A stretch of 64,000 nucleotides of DNA from an uncultured Clostridium sp. (GCA_948466265.1 CAOJZU010000007.1:1-64000); one strand, 5' to 3'; shown: positions 19,606 to 28,008, counted from the stretch's first letter. Notes: generated by a model not told the origin, from the letters alone. Made by a program: numbers and translations.

Positions 19606-20319
19606 CTAATATTCTAATTCTTCTTCACTTTTTTCGCTCTCATTTATTTCTTTTAACAACTCTTCTTCATCTTGATACCCCAAATAGTATAAAGCTGATT
19701 CTATTGGTATATATTCTTTTATTATCTCTGAATATGTATCTTCATCCGCTTTTCTCATTTGTAATACACTAAGTGATTCTGTCTCATTAGTATCAACATT
19801 TAGAAATAATTTAAATTGAATATTTTGATCGTATTGTTCCTTAATATCATTATAAATTTTACTATTACTTTCATAAAATTCTAAGATATCATCTTTGTCG
19901 GTATAAATATATTCCATTTTGGTTTTAGTATATTTTGTTTTTTTATTTGTAATTTCTTTTATTGCTTTTTTCTTTATCATCTCTATAAATTTAAATGGCT
20001 CTTCTAATGCTTTAATTTTTGCAGTATTTCTATATTCAATGTCATCCCATTTACTACCAATTCTTAGAAATACATATCCATTTCTAGTTTTACTTAAATA
20101 TTCTTCAAATTGTTGTACCGCTTCAAATTCTTTATAATACTTTAAACTATCTAGTTGTATTAATATGCAACTATTTCCATCCTTTTTGAACTCTTTTATT
20201 ATTGCATTATCCGGAAGAAGTAAGTCGTTGCAATCAATAGAACTTGCTTTATTTTTTTCTATCATAGATAAGTAATCTCGTTTTGTTATTGAAATTCTTA
20301 AATCGCTATAATATCCCAT
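19606..20319 (-). CDS. Hypothetical element protein, SEEELEY end
   Basis: 237 residues, soluble, with mixed alpha/beta character: MGYYSDLRISITKRDYLSMI at the start, a Lys/Thr-rich middle and an acidic end. Proteins starting MGYYSD occur in phages and plasmids but I know no function. It has its own promoter-like region and a conserved leader upstream (20335-20402). Its tail is a variant of the common acidic C-terminus. Confidence 0.55.
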   Translation of the reverse strand: MGYYSDLRISITKRDYLSMIEKNKASSIDCNDLLLPDNAIIKEFKKDGNSCILIQLDSLKYYKEFEAVQQFEEYLSKTRNGYVFLRIGSKWDDIEYRNTAKIKALEEPFKFIEMIKKKAIKEITNKKTKYTKTKMEYIYTDKDDILEFYESNSKIYNDIKEQYDQNIQFKLFLNVDTNETESLSVLQMRKADEDTYSEIIKEYIPIESALYYLGYQDEEELLKEINESEKSEEELEY

Positions 20320-20334
20320 ATATTTATCTTCCCT

Positions 20335-20402
20335 TTCTGAATTCTCTCACACAAGAATCGATTTTGTGTCATTTTTATTTTAGTATAAATTTACACATCC
20401 AT
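20335..20402 (-). promoter_or_regulatory. Conserved leader element, copy 1
   Basis: On the minus strand a TATACT box is followed by AAAAATGACACAAAATCGAT, then TTCTTGTGTGAGAGAATTC, which can fold (ACACAA with TTGTGT). Closely similar leaders precede the ArdA-like gene and metK. Probably a shared promoter plus 5' UTR structure, or an operator controlling element cargo genes. Confidence 0.5.
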
Positions 20403-20406
20403 AAAA

Positions 20407-21063
20407 TTATTCAAATTCTTCTTCATCTTCATTTTGTTTTGTTAATTGTTTATCCAAATCAAAAATTTCTGTTTGCATTATCAATCCATAATCTGTTTGC
20501 CTTCCACCATTTTCATTGCAGTAATCCTCGCCTAATTTAGATAAATCTATATAATCCATAATATCATCAACAAAAACTTCGCCGTCTTCAATTATTCTTC
20601 TTCCATAATTCTCTGGAAGTTTAACATCACTATAAAGCGTAAAGCTATCTAAATGACTTGCATACTTTTCTGCATCTTTTATGTTTGATATTTCTTCGCT
20701 TTTCATTTCTAAGACTGCTAATAATTTCTCTCTATCTTCTTCATTTAATGTATTTATAATAGCAAATATTTGTTTAATATCTTGATATGGTGTTGTATAT
20801 CCTAAATTTGTTGCCTTATCTATTATATTTAAAATTTCTCTTGTCATCTCTTTTGAAAAACTATAATTTTCTGTATCAATTACTTCACATTTTAATACAT
20901 GAGTACCTTGAATCGATAAATTATTATAATCTAATCCTAAATATTTAAAATCTCGTTCTAATTTTTCTGTTTCCTTAGGAATTCTTATCACGATTTCTCT
21001 ATAATCTTCATTTTCTTCGTACTCATGTTTATTAACTATATTAAGTTTCATTTTTAATCCCAT
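20407..21063 (-). CDS. ArdA-like antirestriction protein with EDEEEFE tail
   Basis: 218 residues from an ATG at 21063 placed 7 bases after a strong AGGAGGTG site. The C-terminal half resembles ArdA DNA-mimic proteins: ASHLDSFTLYSDVKLPENYG, then DDIMDYIDLSKLGEDYC and NGGRQTDYGLI. ArdA proteins are acidic dimers that imitate bent DNA and block type I restriction enzymes, helping entering elements. The N-terminal ~110 residues are less familiar and could be a separate domain. Preceded by the conserved leader. Assignment moderate. Confidence 0.55.
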   Translation of the reverse strand: MGLKMKLNIVNKHEYEENEDYREIVIRIPKETEKLERDFKYLGLDYNNLSIQGTHVLKCEVIDTENYSFSKEMTREILNIIDKATNLGYTTPYQDIKQIFAIINTLNEEDREKLLAVLEMKSEEISNIKDAEKYASHLDSFTLYSDVKLPENYGRRIIEDGEVFVDDIMDYIDLSKLGEDYCNENGGRQTDYGLIMQTEIFDLDKQLTKQNEDEEEFE

Positions 21064-21065
21064 TA

Positions 21066-21140
21066 CTTTCACCTCCTAGAATTCTCTTGCACGAGAATCA
21101 ATTTTGTACCATTTTTATTATTTTTTAGTATCGTTCTACA
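21066..21140 (-). promoter_or_regulatory. Conserved leader element, copy 2
   Basis: Minus strand: a GATACT box, AT-rich spacer, AAAAATGGTACAAAATTGAT, then TTCTCGTGCAAGAGAATTC folding through GATTCTC/GAGAATTC, directly before the ribosome site of the ArdA-like gene. Matches copies at 20335 and 24285. Confidence 0.5.
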
Positions 21141-21149
21141 TCGATGAAA

Positions 21150-21413
21150 TCACTCAAACTCTTCTGTTGTTTCACTTTCAATATTATTTTGTTTTCCTTT
21201 AGCAACATAAACATTTTTTCCTTTTTTGTCATATACATAAACTCCTAATTCTTTAGTCAGAGCATCTTGTAAATATTCACTTTTATATTCTTCTGCATAC
21301 TTTTTTGCAGTTTTTAGATCATGTGTACCTGCTAATAATCCTCCATTACTATTTCTTACATAATATTGTGTATTTGGATACATTTTCATTATTTGGTCTT
21401 GTGTAAAACTCAT
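21150..21413 (-). CDS. Small hypothetical protein with TTEEFE end
   Basis: 87 residues. YVRNSNGGLLAGTHDLKTAK and YVYDKKGKNVYVAKGK suggest a small compact fold with paired strands, like the neighbouring 127-residue protein that has a similar strand (VWVEIEGESEKIYIAK). Ends ESETTEEFE. A distant tandem relative of 21482-21865 is likely. Function unknown. Confidence 0.55.
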   Translation of the reverse strand: MSFTQDQIMKMYPNTQYYVRNSNGGLLAGTHDLKTAKKYAEEYKSEYLQDALTKELGVYVYDKKGKNVYVAKGKQNNIESETTEEFE

Positions 21414-21481
21414 ATTTTTTATTCCTTCTTTCTGCTTTTCTTTTTTTATTATTTTGTTTTAATTTTTAGCATTATAAAAAG

Positions 21482-21865
21482 TTACTCAATTTCCTCTGTC
21501 TCTTCATTTTCATAATCTTTTGCTATATATATTTTTTCTGATTCTCCTTCTATCTCGACCCATACTTCTGAACTATCGCAATTTCTCATATATTCTTTTT
21601 TCTTTTTTTCTGCAAAAACAATTGCTTGATTTAATGTAGAGAAACTTCCAAGAACTTCAAGCTCTTCATTTCTAACTAGATACCAAATATCTTCTTGTAT
21701 ATTTAGTTTTACATCTTTCATAATTTCTTTTACAAGGCTTATTTTCTCTTTTGTCTCTTTCCATTGTTTAACATACTTTTCTTTAGGTGTATTCATTAAC
21801 CAATCCTTTGAATAGCAAAATAGATTATGACATAAAATATCTTCAAATTCTTTTAATAAATCCAT
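21482..21865 (-). CDS. Small hypothetical protein with EETEEIE end
   Basis: 127 residues starting MDLLKEFEDIL. The segment WYLVRNEELEVLGSFSTLNQ followed by an alanine/lysine helix and a strand ending IYIAKDYEN parallels the 87-residue neighbour, so the two probably share a domain. The start lies just after the stop of the DUF3560-like gene, whose purine-rich tail codons serve as the ribosome site. Function unknown. Confidence 0.55.
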   Translation of the reverse strand: MDLLKEFEDILCHNLFCYSKDWLMNTPKEKYVKQWKETKEKISLVKEIMKDVKLNIQEDIWYLVRNEELEVLGSFSTLNQAIVFAEKKKKEYMRNCDSSEVWVEIEGESEKIYIAKDYENEETEEIE

Positions 21866-21866
21866 T

Positions 21867-22583
21867 TTATTCAAATTCTACGTTCTCCTCTTCTTCATTC
21901 TTTTTATTTAATACATTTACAATTAAATCTTTTGTTACAAAAACAGTTCTTTTGTTAAATTCTCTTTGCCAAGCTCCTTCATATCGTGACCAATGAAATC
22001 CATTGTCTTTTAATGCTTGTCTAATCTCATCACTAGGCTTATCATCAAATAATAATTGGATTCTATTTATGTCTTTATTATGAATCGCCTTTCCACCTTT
22101 AAACTCTATATTATGAAACTCTAAATTTTCTTGTTCTTCTAGTCGTTTTATTCTTTCTTTTGTGCTTCTTATCCTTGCCCCTATATTTGTAAGTTCCCAT
22201 GTCGAATGTTCCCTTGCTTTAATACTTGCTCTTTCATTTTCTAACCTTTGTAATTTATCTTTCAATTTTTCAATTGCATTTGGATCGTCATTATAAATTA
22301 CCGTGCTACTTTGTGCTGACTCTGCTCGGTCTTTATAATATTTACTTTTTTTATCTTCTTCAATTGATCTTCTAATATCTTCCCAAGCTCTCTCGTGCAA
22401 TCTTCTTGCTTTTTTTTCTGAATGATGACCTCTTATTATTGGTTGTCCGGGTGTTGACATCAAAATTCTATTAGCTGTAGAATTACTATAATCTAACGAT
22501 CTCTGCTTTGCTTTTTCTGAATATTCATTGTACCTTGCTATTCTCTTTTGTTTTCTTTCTTCATAGTCTAATCTTCCTCCCAT
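21867..22583 (-). CDS. DUF3560-like element protein with EFE tail
   Basis: 238 residues. The N-terminal part (YSEKAKQRSLDYSN... IIRGHHSEKKARRLHERAWE) matches the DUF3560 pattern of conjugative-element proteins. The C-terminal part has IQLLFDDKPSDEIRQALKDN followed by FHWSRYEGAWQR, a motif also found in such proteins. No catalytic function is known to me. Ends EEEENVEFE. A typical accessory protein of Gram-positive integrative elements. Confidence 0.65.
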   Translation of the reverse strand: MGGRLDYEERKQKRIARYNEYSEKAKQRSLDYSNSTANRILMSTPGQPIIRGHHSEKKARRLHERAWEDIRRSIEEDKKSKYYKDRAESAQSSTVIYNDDPNAIEKLKDKLQRLENERASIKAREHSTWELTNIGARIRSTKERIKRLEEQENLEFHNIEFKGGKAIHNKDINRIQLLFDDKPSDEIRQALKDNGFHWSRYEGAWQREFNKRTVFVTKDLIVNVLNKKNEEEENVEFE

Positions 22584-22602
22584 TTTTCACTCCTTTCTCA
22601 AT

Positions 22603-22668
22603 TAAAAAAAAGACTTTGCAAAAGTTTTGTTGCATTCTAACTCTCTTTACATTCCTTTTGCAAGTCTT
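22603..22668 (-). terminator. Intergenic terminator
   Basis: The minus-strand sequence GACTTGCAAAAG, overlapping the stop of the DUF4313-like gene, pairs with CTTTTGCAAAGTC about 40 bases further on, followed by eight T. It separates that gene from the DUF3560-like gene, probably giving partial termination. Confidence 0.65.
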
Positions 22669-23035
22669 ATTCAAATTCTTCTTCATCTTCTAGGCTCTGA
22701 TAATCTTTTACTCCTTTTGGGTCATATTCTTTTAATTTTTCAATGTCAAAAACAACACGATCATATTTCCCCATATTATAATTAACTGTACAGACTACTT
22801 TCTTTATAATTCCTTCTTCGATCAATTTTTTCTCAAGTCCACAATCCTTTGTGATTGAACTAATAAATGCCTCATTTTTATCAAGAGAATAACCACCTAA
22901 ATTAACTGTTATATCTCCATAAAAATCATTTTTCGTGTTAGCAGTTACTGCTAATCCTTCATTAAATATATAGTGTTCTACATTTAAAAATAAAGTTTTT
23001 TTATTAAATTTTAAGGTTTTTCTATTTTTTTCCAT
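22667..23035 (-). CDS. DUF4313-like element protein with EDEEEFE tail
   Basis: 122 residues (ATG at 23035, 9 bases after a GGAG site; an ATG at 23050 is also possible). Features seen in the DUF4313 family of conjugative elements: LAVTANTKNDFYGDITVNLG, then a conserved NEAFISS and an F-D-I-E-K-L strand. Soluble. Its nucleotide end is almost identical to those of 215-970 and 20407-21063 (ATTCAAATTCTTCTTCATCT on the + strand), suggesting the tail moved between genes by recombination or is under strong selection. Confidence 0.6.
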   Translation of the reverse strand: MEKNRKTLKFNKKTLFLNVEHYIFNEGLAVTANTKNDFYGDITVNLGGYSLDKNEAFISSITKDCGLEKKLIEEGIIKKVVCTVNYNMGKYDRVVFDIEKLKEYDPKGVKDYQSLEDEEEFE

Positions 23036-23090
23036 TTTATTTTTCTCCATTCCTTATATAATGATTTTTAATAGTTTTGAAGTCTATTTC

Positions 23091-24206
23091 TTATATTTGT
23101 ACAACTTCTTCCCAAGTAAATCCTTCTCTTCCAAAATGCCCATAATTTGTTGTTTTACTATAAATTGGCTTCTTTAGATCTAGATATGTAACAATACCAT
23201 TTGGAGTTAAATCAAACTTTTCTTTTATAAGCTTTATAATTAACCCTTCTGAAATTTTATTTGTTCCAAAGCAATCTATATAAATTGATAATGGTTTTTC
23301 TATTCCAATACCATAAGACATCTGTATTTCACATTTTTGTGCTAGTCCATTTGCAATAACACTTTTTGCAATATGTCTTAGCATATATGATGCCGATCTA
23401 TCAACTTTGCTTGCATCTTTTCCTGAGAAAGCTCCGCCTCCATTTCTTGCAATTCCTCCATAAGTATCAACTGCAAGTTTTCTTCCTGTAAGACCTGTAT
23501 CTGCAATAGCTCCTCCAATTACAAATCTTCCTGTTGGATTAACGTAAAATCTAGTATTTGCATCTATCATATCAGGATTTACAACTGCAAATACAACTTT
23601 TTTCAATAAATCATTTTGCAAAGTTTCTATGTCAATGTTATCTAAATGTTGTGTAGATATAAGAATTGTATCAATCCTTATTGGCATATCATCCATATAC
23701 TCTACTGTTACTTGAACTTTTCCATCTGGCTTTAGATATGGAATCTCTCCTAATTTTCTTACATCAGCTAATTGCTTTGAAATTTTATGTGCAACACTTA
23801 TTGGATATGGCATATAGTCCTCTGATTCATCTGTAGCATATCCAAACATAATACCTTGATCTCCTGCCCCTCCAACATTTACTCCAATTGCTATATCATT
23901 ACTTTGCTTTGTAATATTTATATCTATATTACAAGTTTTATAATCCATAGTAGTTTTTTCATCATCGTATCCTACTTCTTTTAGTTTTTCCCTTACTATA
24001 CTTTCAATATCAATAATAGCATTTGATGTTATTTGTCCCGCTATTGTTACTTTATTATTTGATATAAGAGTTTCAACTGCAACTCTTGAATTTTCATCTT
24101 GCTCTAAGCAAGCATCTAAAATTGAATCTGATATAAAATCACATACTTTGTCAGGATGCCCTTCTGTTACAGATTCACTTGTTAAAAAATATTTTTTATG
24201 TCCCAT
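23091..24206 (-). CDS. metK: S-adenosylmethionine synthetase
   Basis: 371 residues, complete. Signature motifs are present: SESVTEGHPDKVCDFISDSI, GAGDQGIMFGYA, NPTGRFVIGG, ARNGGGAFSGKD and a C-terminal TNYGHFGRE. It makes SAM from methionine and ATP as a homotetramer. It lies in line with the element's cargo genes and is preceded by the same leader type as two of them, so it may belong to the element, where it could feed the DNA methyltransferase at 11215. It has no CGG site. A good GGAGG ribosome site precedes the ATG. Confidence 0.95.
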   Translation of the reverse strand: MGHKKYFLTSESVTEGHPDKVCDFISDSILDACLEQDENSRVAVETLISNNKVTIAGQITSNAIIDIESIVREKLKEVGYDDEKTTMDYKTCNIDINITKQSNDIAIGVNVGGAGDQGIMFGYATDESEDYMPYPISVAHKISKQLADVRKLGEIPYLKPDGKVQVTVEYMDDMPIRIDTILISTQHLDNIDIETLQNDLLKKVVFAVVNPDMIDANTRFYVNPTGRFVIGGAIADTGLTGRKLAVDTYGGIARNGGGAFSGKDASKVDRSASYMLRHIAKSVIANGLAQKCEIQMSYGIGIEKPLSIYIDCFGTNKISEGLIIKLIKEKFDLTPNGIVTYLDLKKPIYSKTTNYGHFGREGFTWEEVVQI

Positions 24207-24284
24207 ATCTTTTCAAACCTCCATTCTTTACTTTTTCTCTATATTAGACATTTATCATATTTCTCTATAACTAACTTTTACACT

Positions 24285-24345
24285 GCCTCACACTCCTTTC
24301 TCCATTCGCACGACGTTCGATTTTGTGCCGTTTTTATTTCTACTC
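24285..24345 (-). promoter_or_regulatory. Conserved leader element, copy 3 (upstream of metK)
   Basis: The minus strand reads AAAAACGGCACAAAATCGAA then CGTCGTGCGAATGGAGAAAG, matching leaders at 20335 and 21066 in order and spacing. It lies about 80 bases before the metK ATG. No SAM riboswitch fold was evident. The remainder of 24207-24536 holds a weak terminator and no gene. Confidence 0.45.
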
Positions 24346-24378
24346 GGACAAATTACTTAACTCGTTTTTTCTAATACA

Positions 24379-24411
24379 AAAAGAGTAGCTACATTTAAAA
24401 CTACTCTTGTA
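24379..24411 (-). terminator. Weak hairpin terminator
   Basis: AGAGTAG pairs with CTACTCT across a 13-nt loop, followed on the minus strand by a T-run. It would stop transcription coming from the spoIVA-fragment side before the metK leader. Confidence 0.5.
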
Positions 24412-24536
24412 ATTATTAAATTTAATCTATATCAAAATCAATCTCGTATTTGATCTCCTTAGTAGTATGCATTCTTCCTGCTCCTAGCTGACCACCTTTT
24501 CTTAAAAAAATATGTGTCTGTTTTGAGCGTATCATG

Positions 24537-24815
24537 CATATGATAAGAGCAGATATCACAACAGAAGTTTCCCCTATTGTAGGCTCTGAAAGACAATCAG
24601 AAGAACTTGTAACTTCACTTCTTTCTGAATTCGAAACTGACCCTAAGAAAATTTGGGAATCTAATATTTTTGGTAAAAGCTTACATGAACTTGTAAATGA
24701 AGGATTACAAAACAAATTATATAGAATGCCAGAAGATGCTCAAATGAAGCTTCAAGAAACTTTAGAACGTATTGTAAATGAAGGTAGTGGTGGATTAATT
24801 TGCATCATTCTTTAA
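24537..24815 (+). pseudogene. spoIVA: 3' fragment of spoIVA
   Basis: About 90 residues matching the extreme C-terminus of the spore-coat ATPase SpoIVA: HMIRADITTEVSPIVGSE, KIWESNIFGKSLHELVNEG and the universal ending GGLICIIL. The Walker motifs and all of the N-terminal ~400 residues are missing upstream, where similarity ends near 24537 and unrelated sequence begins. It keeps its terminator. Either an insertion or rearrangement displaced the 5' part, or this is a duplicated scar with the working gene elsewhere. Confidence 0.85.
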
Positions 24816-26115
24816 AATCTTTTGGATGTGCAGACTGTTTATAAAAAATGGTCTGCTTTTTTTCTTTTTATTTAGAATAAAAATCATTGAAATTATAAAT
24901 ATAGCTAAATCTACTAAAAATAGTTTGATAAAAAAGTGGTCATTTCCGTGTCCTTGGAAGCCTTTTTTCTTCTTTAGGCACGTTAGGTTTGCTAATACTA
25001 GCATTTACTGTTTCTTTTACTTCTATATCTTCTTTTATTTTGTCATTTTCTTGTATTTTATCATCTGGATTAGGTTTTTTGTCGGTTTCTTCATTTTGCT
25101 CTCCATTATCTGGACTTTCTGGTTCTTGTTTATCTCCTCCATTTTCATTATCTTCTGTTTTTTCATGCGTAAAAATAATGCTTTTTGCTTCTTTTCTGTA
25201 TAAACCATCTTCATATATTATATATTCATTTGGCTTATCTTCTTTAGCTTCTCCTAAATATTCAACTGCTCTAAATATCTTTTCATCTTTGTATTTTCCT
25301 GTAACTTTTATTTCTATTTCAAATCCTAAGTCTTTATATTCACTTGGTATCATTATTTTAAAAACATTTTCTGAAGATGTAAATTCCGTTTTGTTTTCTT
25401 TACTTTCTTTATCTGTTATAAAATATCCTTGTATATTTGGTGCTATTATGGATACATCATATCCCAAAGCCCCTTCTCCTTCTAGCGCAACTTCATACGC
25501 TAGCGAATAATAATTTGGTTTTATATTGTCTTGCTTAAAGATTTCATTCACTGAAACTGTAATTTTTCTTGGACTTCTATCTGTTTTTTCATCTTTTTCT
25601 AATAACATCTGTGATGCAGCATTTATTATTTTTTCAGCCCTTTCTTTTACTTCTGTTCCAATTCCTTCTTTTACTTTGTAGTAATTTTTTACAACTTCCG
25701 CTCTTATATTATCTATATAACAGTCTATTGCAATTTTAGTTGCAATATCTAAATCCTCTTTATTATTTAAACCATATTTTTTAATGTTTTCTTTTTTAGT
25801 ACCACTTTTAATTATATTTATAAATGACTCTGCAGTATCTGAATCTTTTTCTATCCATCCAGAATTTATCTGAGATATCTCTTTTGTTTTTGGTCCTACT
25901 TCATATATGTATACTCCATCTGCTTCAAATTTAGTAACTGAAAAATCCTTCTTTGTTCCTATTATTCCTGTCACTTCAATTACTCCATCTAATTCTGTAA
26001 TCCTTGTTCCTATTACTTTAATTTCTTCACATTCTGCTAATGCCTGTACACTAGCTGTGCCAGTAAACATCAATATAAACATGTAGACAAATATTATGAA
26101 TATTTTCTTTTTCAT
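24795..26115 (-). CDS. LPXTG cell-wall-anchored surface protein
   Basis: 439 residues with one CGG skip at 24946, exactly at the glycine of the sortase motif: the standard frame ends LPRT-R-K-stop, while skipping the C gives LPRTG followed by a hydrophobic helix (IKLFLVDLAIFIISMIFIL) and KKKK, a complete sorting signal. The N-terminus is a signal peptide (IIFVYMFILMFTGTASVQA). The body is beta-rich and ends in a Pro/Asp/Glu spacer. The adjacent sortase at 26136 is the likely anchoring enzyme. Translation without the shift would release the protein instead of anchoring it. Confidence 0.88.
24829..24865 (+). terminator. Terminator after the spoIVA fragment
   Basis: GCAGAC and GTCTGC form the stem of a hairpin followed by seven T on the + strand. 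It overlaps the end of the convergent LPXTG gene. Confidence 0.7.
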
Positions 26116-26135
26116 TTTTCATTTTCCTTTCAATT

Positions 26136-26689
26136 CTATATTTCTTCTTTTCCTATAACACATTGTCTATAAGCTCTTTTTCCTTTCACACATGTTATTA
26201 GTGTTATATTATTTTCTTCTGTATTTTCTAATACTTCTACATTTGTTTCTTGTATTATTTTGTTTTCGAAAACTTTGTATCTCCTTTCTCCCATATTTGT
26301 TATATATATTATTTCTTCACCATTTTTGAGATTTTTAATTTCCCCAAAATAGTGAGCATATGAGCCTTCATTATGTGATGCAAGTGCAACATTTCCGATT
26401 CCATAAAGGTGTTTCTTCAAAATGTCCGAACAAAGTATTTTAAGATCTCGCTTCCTGTTCCTTCTTTTATTTCCGCTTCAACATTTAAACTTGGAATTAC
26501 AATCATACCAAGTATTCCATCTTTAAACACTGGATCTTCTTGCACTTTTTCATTTATATTTTCCTTGGTATTCTCTAATTCCTGTTTTATTTCTTGTTCT
26601 CTACTTTTAAAATTTGTATACTTAAATGCTGTAATACATCCTGAAAAAGCGCACAAAAATAATAGTAAAACAATAATTGTTTTTTTCAT
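26136..26689 (-). CDS. Class D-type sortase
   Basis: 183 residues with two CGG skips (26426 and 26395) only 31 bases apart. The corrected stretch KYFVGHFEETPLWNGNV continues into ALASHNEG with the catalytic histidine; it aligns gap-free with the intact paralogue at 5233 (EYIGHIEGTATYDGNI). The catalytic cysteine is in TLITC and the arginine in YRQCV. One N-terminal membrane helix. Paired with the LPXTG gene 20 bases downstream. Unshifted translation stops before the active site. Confidence 0.9.
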
Positions 26690-27230
26690 AAATATTCCTC
26701 TTTTTAAATTTTGGTATTTTTTAAGAATCGTTTTTGATATTGGCTAATAAATGCCATTTTGGATTTTAAATTTTTACAAGAATAACAGAAAAGATAATTC
26801 TTGTGATTTAATTTTTTATTATATTAACATGGTTCATTTCAAAAATCAATAGTTTTCTAAAAATTTTTTTATTTTTTTCTTAATGATATTTGTATATTAA
26901 ATTTGATATATCTTTTACTATATATTTATATGGCTTCTATTCCATAATCATTTAAATCTTCTTTATCAAATTTATTATCTCTTGTATTTTATATTCAATA
27001 TGTTCATTTCCCTTTAAATTTCTTTTCAGGGCGAAACCCAATAATATGATTAGACTAGAAATAATGAAAACTGGAATTGTTAGAAGGCGAATTTTTTGCT
27101 TTTAGCCCTAATATCATAATTATTTAAAAAAACTACATATTATAATAAAACTACAAATGGACCCTTCGAAGCTTCTCGAAAGGTCCATTCATACTTTAAA
27201 ATACAGCCGGCACAAGCTATACTCTTCTAC
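26690..27230. other. Non-coding AT-rich gap
   Basis: No convincing gene in 540 bases. It contains stops in all frames, a short GC-richer piece near 27030-27060, and the hairpin at 27161-27192. It separates the sortase pair from the foreign-looking gene and may be a degraded element boundary. Confidence 0.5.
27161..27192 (-). terminator. Hairpin after the von Willebrand-like gene
   Basis: ATGGACC and GGTCCAT pair around a loop that itself contains TTCGAAGCTTCTCGAA, followed on the minus strand by T-rich sequence. Lies about 40 bases beyond the stop at 27231. Confidence 0.55.
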
Positions 27231-27776
27231 TTAGTCTCTCATACTTTTATTAGCATGCACATCAGATATTCCATCTAAGTATATAACCTCTACTTCTGAA
27301 TCGGTCCAGTAAGGAAGAATATCATTCCATACTACATTTTCAATGTGTTCCAATGCTTCTTCATTATCGCTATAATATGGAACCATCACTTTAAGCCTCA
27401 TGTTTGATGCCGATTTCAGTCCTTCATCTGAAATATCCCATAAGTCAGAAATTAGCACCACTCCGTGGTAATCATCCGTAACCTGATTCAGGGTAGCCCA
27501 TAACTTGCTTGAATCAAGCTCAATTCTATTTGCAGTATCTGTTTCCGATAAATTATACATAATTTTCTCTTTTTCCACTGCAAATGTCTTCTCCATACTA
27601 TTCGACATATCAAAAATGTATAAAGGATTAGTCTCTATCCCTTCTACAATTTCCCGATAGTACTTAGGAATTATCTTACCCTCTTTTCCACTTACATAAT
27701 TTGGCATAAAAAAAGCCATAATTACAGCTGTTACAAATACAAGTGCACTTCCCCTAAACCGACTACATTTTTTCAT
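27231..27776 (-). CDS. Secreted von Willebrand-A-like protein of foreign origin
   Basis: 181 residues from an ATG at 27776 preceded by GGAGG. A signal peptide (ALVFVTAVIMAFFMPNYVSG) is followed by YIFDMSNSM, a D-x-S-x-S metal-site motif of von Willebrand A domains, then HGVVLISDLWDIS. It is shorter than most such proteins. It reads CGG as arginine twice (27654 and 27759); skipping there would cause an early stop. With its less AT-biased codons, unlike its neighbours, this suggests recent transfer from an organism with the normal code. It lies next to a tRNA gene. Confidence 0.6.
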   Translation of the reverse strand: MKKCSRFRGSALVFVTAVIMAFFMPNYVSGKEGKIIPKYYREIVEGIETNPLYIFDMSNSMEKTFAVEKEKIMYNLSETDTANRIELDSSKLWATLNQVTDDYHGVVLISDLWDISDEGLKSASNMRLKVMVPYYSDNEEALEHIENVVWNDILPYWTDSEVEVIYLDGISDVHANKSMRD

Positions 27777-27959
27777 TACGCTTTCCTCCAAAAACTCTTT
27801 TTATCATAGTTGCTTTTTGCAAGTATCTGTGCCAACACTTGCTATCTCGATACAAAATGAGGTGATAATGAATAATTCAACACTCAATTGTATGTTAAAA
27901 ATTATAGCATGCATTTACATAAAATTCAAGTATTCTTAAGATAAATTAATAATTTTATC

Positions 27960-27988
27960 TTGACAGAGTATCTAAAATGTGCTAATAT
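27960..27988 (+). promoter_or_regulatory. tRNA-Leu promoter
   Basis: TTGACA (27960-27965), a 17-base spacer and TAATAT (27983-27988), about 20 bases before the tRNA. Confidence 0.75.
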
Positions 27989-28008
27989 ATATACTGTTCA
28001 AGATAAAT

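Noticed and set aside
24207..24420. SAM riboswitch upstream of metK
   Set aside because: I could not recognise the conserved core of any SAM riboswitch class; only the element-type leader is evident.
24422..24715. Minus-strand reading frame opposite the spoIVA fragment
   Set aside because: Most of it is antisense to a clear SpoIVA match; only the last ~30 residues are outside, with no ribosome site.
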